A stretch of DNA of 64,000 nucleotides. It comes from Pirellulaceae bacterium. Lineage in GTDB: Bacteria > Planctomycetota > Planctomycetia > Pirellulales > Pirellulaceae. The stretch lies in NCBI GenBank assembly GCA_020852965.1, contig JADYZV010000194.1:1-64000 (forward strand), in the 5' to 3' direction. The notes under the pieces were generated by a model. It ran no database searches and was not told the origin of the DNA. It saw only the letters and a list, made by a program, of their open reading frames with translations. The position numbers and the translations under genes are program-made. Position 1 is the first letter of the stretch, and each line of letters opens with the position of its first letter. Below are positions 62,559 to 64,000 of this stretch, one piece after another.

Positions 62559-64000
62559 ATGAGTACGGTAGAAGTCACCGCCGCAGAGACGATGATTCGC
62601 ATCGAAGGGGCGCGGACCCATAACCTGAAGAATGTTTCACTCGATATCGCCCACAATGCGTTGACGGTACTGACGGGTGTCAGCGGCAGTGGCAAAAGCT
62701 CGCTGGCATTCGACACACTCTACGCGGAAGGTCAACGACAGTATATCGCCAGTTTGTCGACCTACGCGCGACAATTCCTCAATCAAATGCAACGTCCAGA
62801 AGTGGACAGCATCGAGGGTCTGCAGCCGACGTTGTGCATCGATCAACGAGCTGGTTTGGCCAATCCACGCAGTACCGTGGCCACCGTCGCCGAGATCTAT
62901 GACTACCTGCGATTGTTGATGGCTCGCGTCGGTACGCCTAGCTGTACGGTTTGCGACAAACCAATTCTACAGCAGTCACCGCAACAAATCCTAGAGGCGT
63001 TGATGCAGCTTCCCGAAGGGACCAAGCTGGTCCTGATGGCACCGGTGGTGCGCGGTCGTAAAGGGGCGCAGCGTGACGCGCTGCACGCGATTCGCAAAGC
63101 GGGCTTGGTGCGAGCGCGAGTCGACGGTGAACTGCTCGAGTTGGATTCGATTCCCGATTTAGCCGTACGCAAGAACCACACGATTGAAGCGGTCGTCGAT
63201 AAGATCGTCATTCGTCCTGGAGCGGAAGCGCGCATCGCCGAGTCGCTGAGGCTGGCATTGCGGCTGGCCGAAGGTCTGGCCTCGGTCAGCTATTTGACTC
63301 CGGAATTGGCAGACCAAGCTAAAGGCAATGTGTGGACCGAAGAGTTTTTTAGCACGCTCTACGCTTGCCCCGACTGTGGAGTGAGTTTCGAAGAGATCGA
63401 GCCGCGCACCTTCAGCTTCAATAGTCCATACGGTGCCTGTCCTGCCTGCGAAGGGCAAGCGACCGATTCATCCACCTGTACGCAATGCGGCGGGGCGCGT
63501 TTGCGTCCCGAAGCGCTATCGGTACGCTTGGCGGGAAAGAACATTTACGAAATCTGCTCTCAATCGATCCAGGCATCACTGGAATGGTTCGAAGCGTTAC
63601 CGGTATCCAGCGACCAACAACCCATCGCCAAGCCAATTATTGTTGAAATGCTGCACCGACTGCGGTTCTTGGTCAAGGTCGGTGTGGGCTATCTGTCGCT
63701 GTCGCGCGGTGCCGATTCGCTTAGCGGTGGTGAATTGCAACGCGTGCGTTTGGCGACGTGCATCGGCAGCGGACTCGTCGGCGTGTGCTATATCCTCGAC
63801 GAACCCTCAATCGGCTTGCATCAACGCGATAACGATCGCCTGATCGCTTCCCTACGCGATTTACAACAACAGGGCAACACGGTCATCGTCGTCGAGCACG
63901 ACGAAGCCATGATGCGCCACGCCGATCGTTTGGTCGACATTGGTCCGGGAGCCGGCAATCAAGGTGGCGAGATTGTAGCCGACGGCACACCGGCAGAGGT
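62559..64000 (+). CDS. uvrA: Excinuclease ABC subunit A, 3' end outside the window
   Basis: DNA-damage-recognition ATPase of nucleotide excision repair. 480 residues seen. Start MSTVEVTAAETMIRIEGART then HNLKNV, Walker A GVSGSGKSSLAFDTLYAEGQ near 40, YARQFLNQMQRPEVDSIEGL, zinc module CPDCGVSFEEIEPRTFSFNS to CPAC near 275-300, ABC signature LSRGADSLSGGELQRVRLAT near 385, Walker B YILDEPSIGLHQRDN, VVEHDE. ATG 62559 is preferred; the in-frame ATG at 62454 would add a segment coding through a repeat (62500-62527). Between CPACEG and CTQCGGARLR only about ten residues are found, whereas E. coli UvrA has about 110 there. Confidence 0.93.
   Translation, partial: MSTVEVTAAETMIRIEGARTHNLKNVSLDIAHNALTVLTGVSGSGKSSLAFDTLYAEGQRQYIASLSTYARQFLNQMQRPEVDSIEGLQPTLCIDQRAGLANPRSTVATVAEIYDYLRLLMARVGTPSCTVCDKPILQQSPQQILEALMQLPEGTKLVLMAPVVRGRKGAQRDALHAIRKAGLVRARVDGELLELDSIPDLAVRKNHTIEAVVDKIVIRPGAEARIAESLRLALRLAEGLASVSYLTPELADQAKGNVWTEEFFSTLYACPDCGVSFEEIEPRTFSFNSPYGACPACEGQATDSSTCTQCGGARLRPEALSVRLAGKNIYEICSQSIQASLEWFEALPVSSDQQPIAKPIIVEMLHRLRFLVKVGVGYLSLSRGADSLSGGELQRVRLATCIGSGLVGVCYILDEPSIGLHQRDNDRLIASLRDLQQQGNTVIVVEHDEAMMRHADRLVDIGPGAGNQGGEIVADGTPAE

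Overview
The window comes from a planctomycete, most likely a Pirellulales (Rhodopirellula-like) chromosome. The evidence is the gene families: Hanks-type kinases with TPR or WD40 tails beside ECF sigma factors, remnants of the DUF1501/DUF1553 pair, PQQ-like propellers (one with a methyltransferase domain inside it), YncE-like propeller fused to a two-haem cytochrome c, a CtpA-type protease, DUF4058, and many small hairpin repeats between genes. The assignment is inferred from families, not from a marker gene.

Layout. 0-3.1 kb: 3' part of a kinase-TPR gene. 3.4-5.1 kb: a strip of gene relics (LuxR regulator, exported beta-sandwich protein, TIGR03032 tail). 5.7-13.5 kb: HAF-repeat exported protein, ECF sigma plus kinase pair, nucleotidyl cyclase. 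13.9-20.3 kb: large PQQ/methyltransferase/malectin-like protein, esterase, REP-type transposase. 20.6-24.1 kb: small genes (ferritin-like, DsrE-like) mixed with peroxiredoxin, ArsR and HNH relics. 24.1-30.0 kb: kinase-nSTAND-WD40-TPR gene split by a frameshift, followed directly by an ECF sigma gene that also seems frameshifted at a run of nine G. 30.2-34.3 kb: second large relic strip (LRR/DUF1501 chimera, HTH fragments, class IV histone deacetylase relic without its catalytic middle, DUF1553, DUF1501) around one intact PQQ gene. 34.4-45.5 kb: housekeeping and accessory enzymes plus tRNA-Arg(ACG). 45.5-46.1 kb: GNAT relic, SigZ relic and an unusual 45-residue protein with 14 cysteines. 46.2-64 kb: two adjacent trypsin/PDZ proteins (one apparently inactive), thioredoxin-like protein, FAD enzyme with acyl carrier protein, transketolase-Nudix pair, rRNA-type methyltransferase, TIM-barrel isomerase, dipeptide epimerase, MsrA, DUF4058, iron-type alcohol dehydrogenase, DapA-family protein, and the 5' part of uvrA.

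How it works together. Most intact genes are single or in pairs; the clear couplings are sigma-kinase (twice), transketolase-Nudix (4-base overlap), ThuA-HAD phosphatase, the tandem protease pair and the divergent dehydrogenase/DapA pair. Between them lie at least eight families of short repeats, most able to fold into hairpins, and relic genes that often show internal deletions with both ends still recognisable. The most striking items are the cysteine-rich mini-protein, the deacetylase relic, the split kinase-nSTAND gene with its poly-G sigma factor, the inactive protease with a PDZ inserted in the protease fold, and the shared 90-bp repeat at relic junctions.
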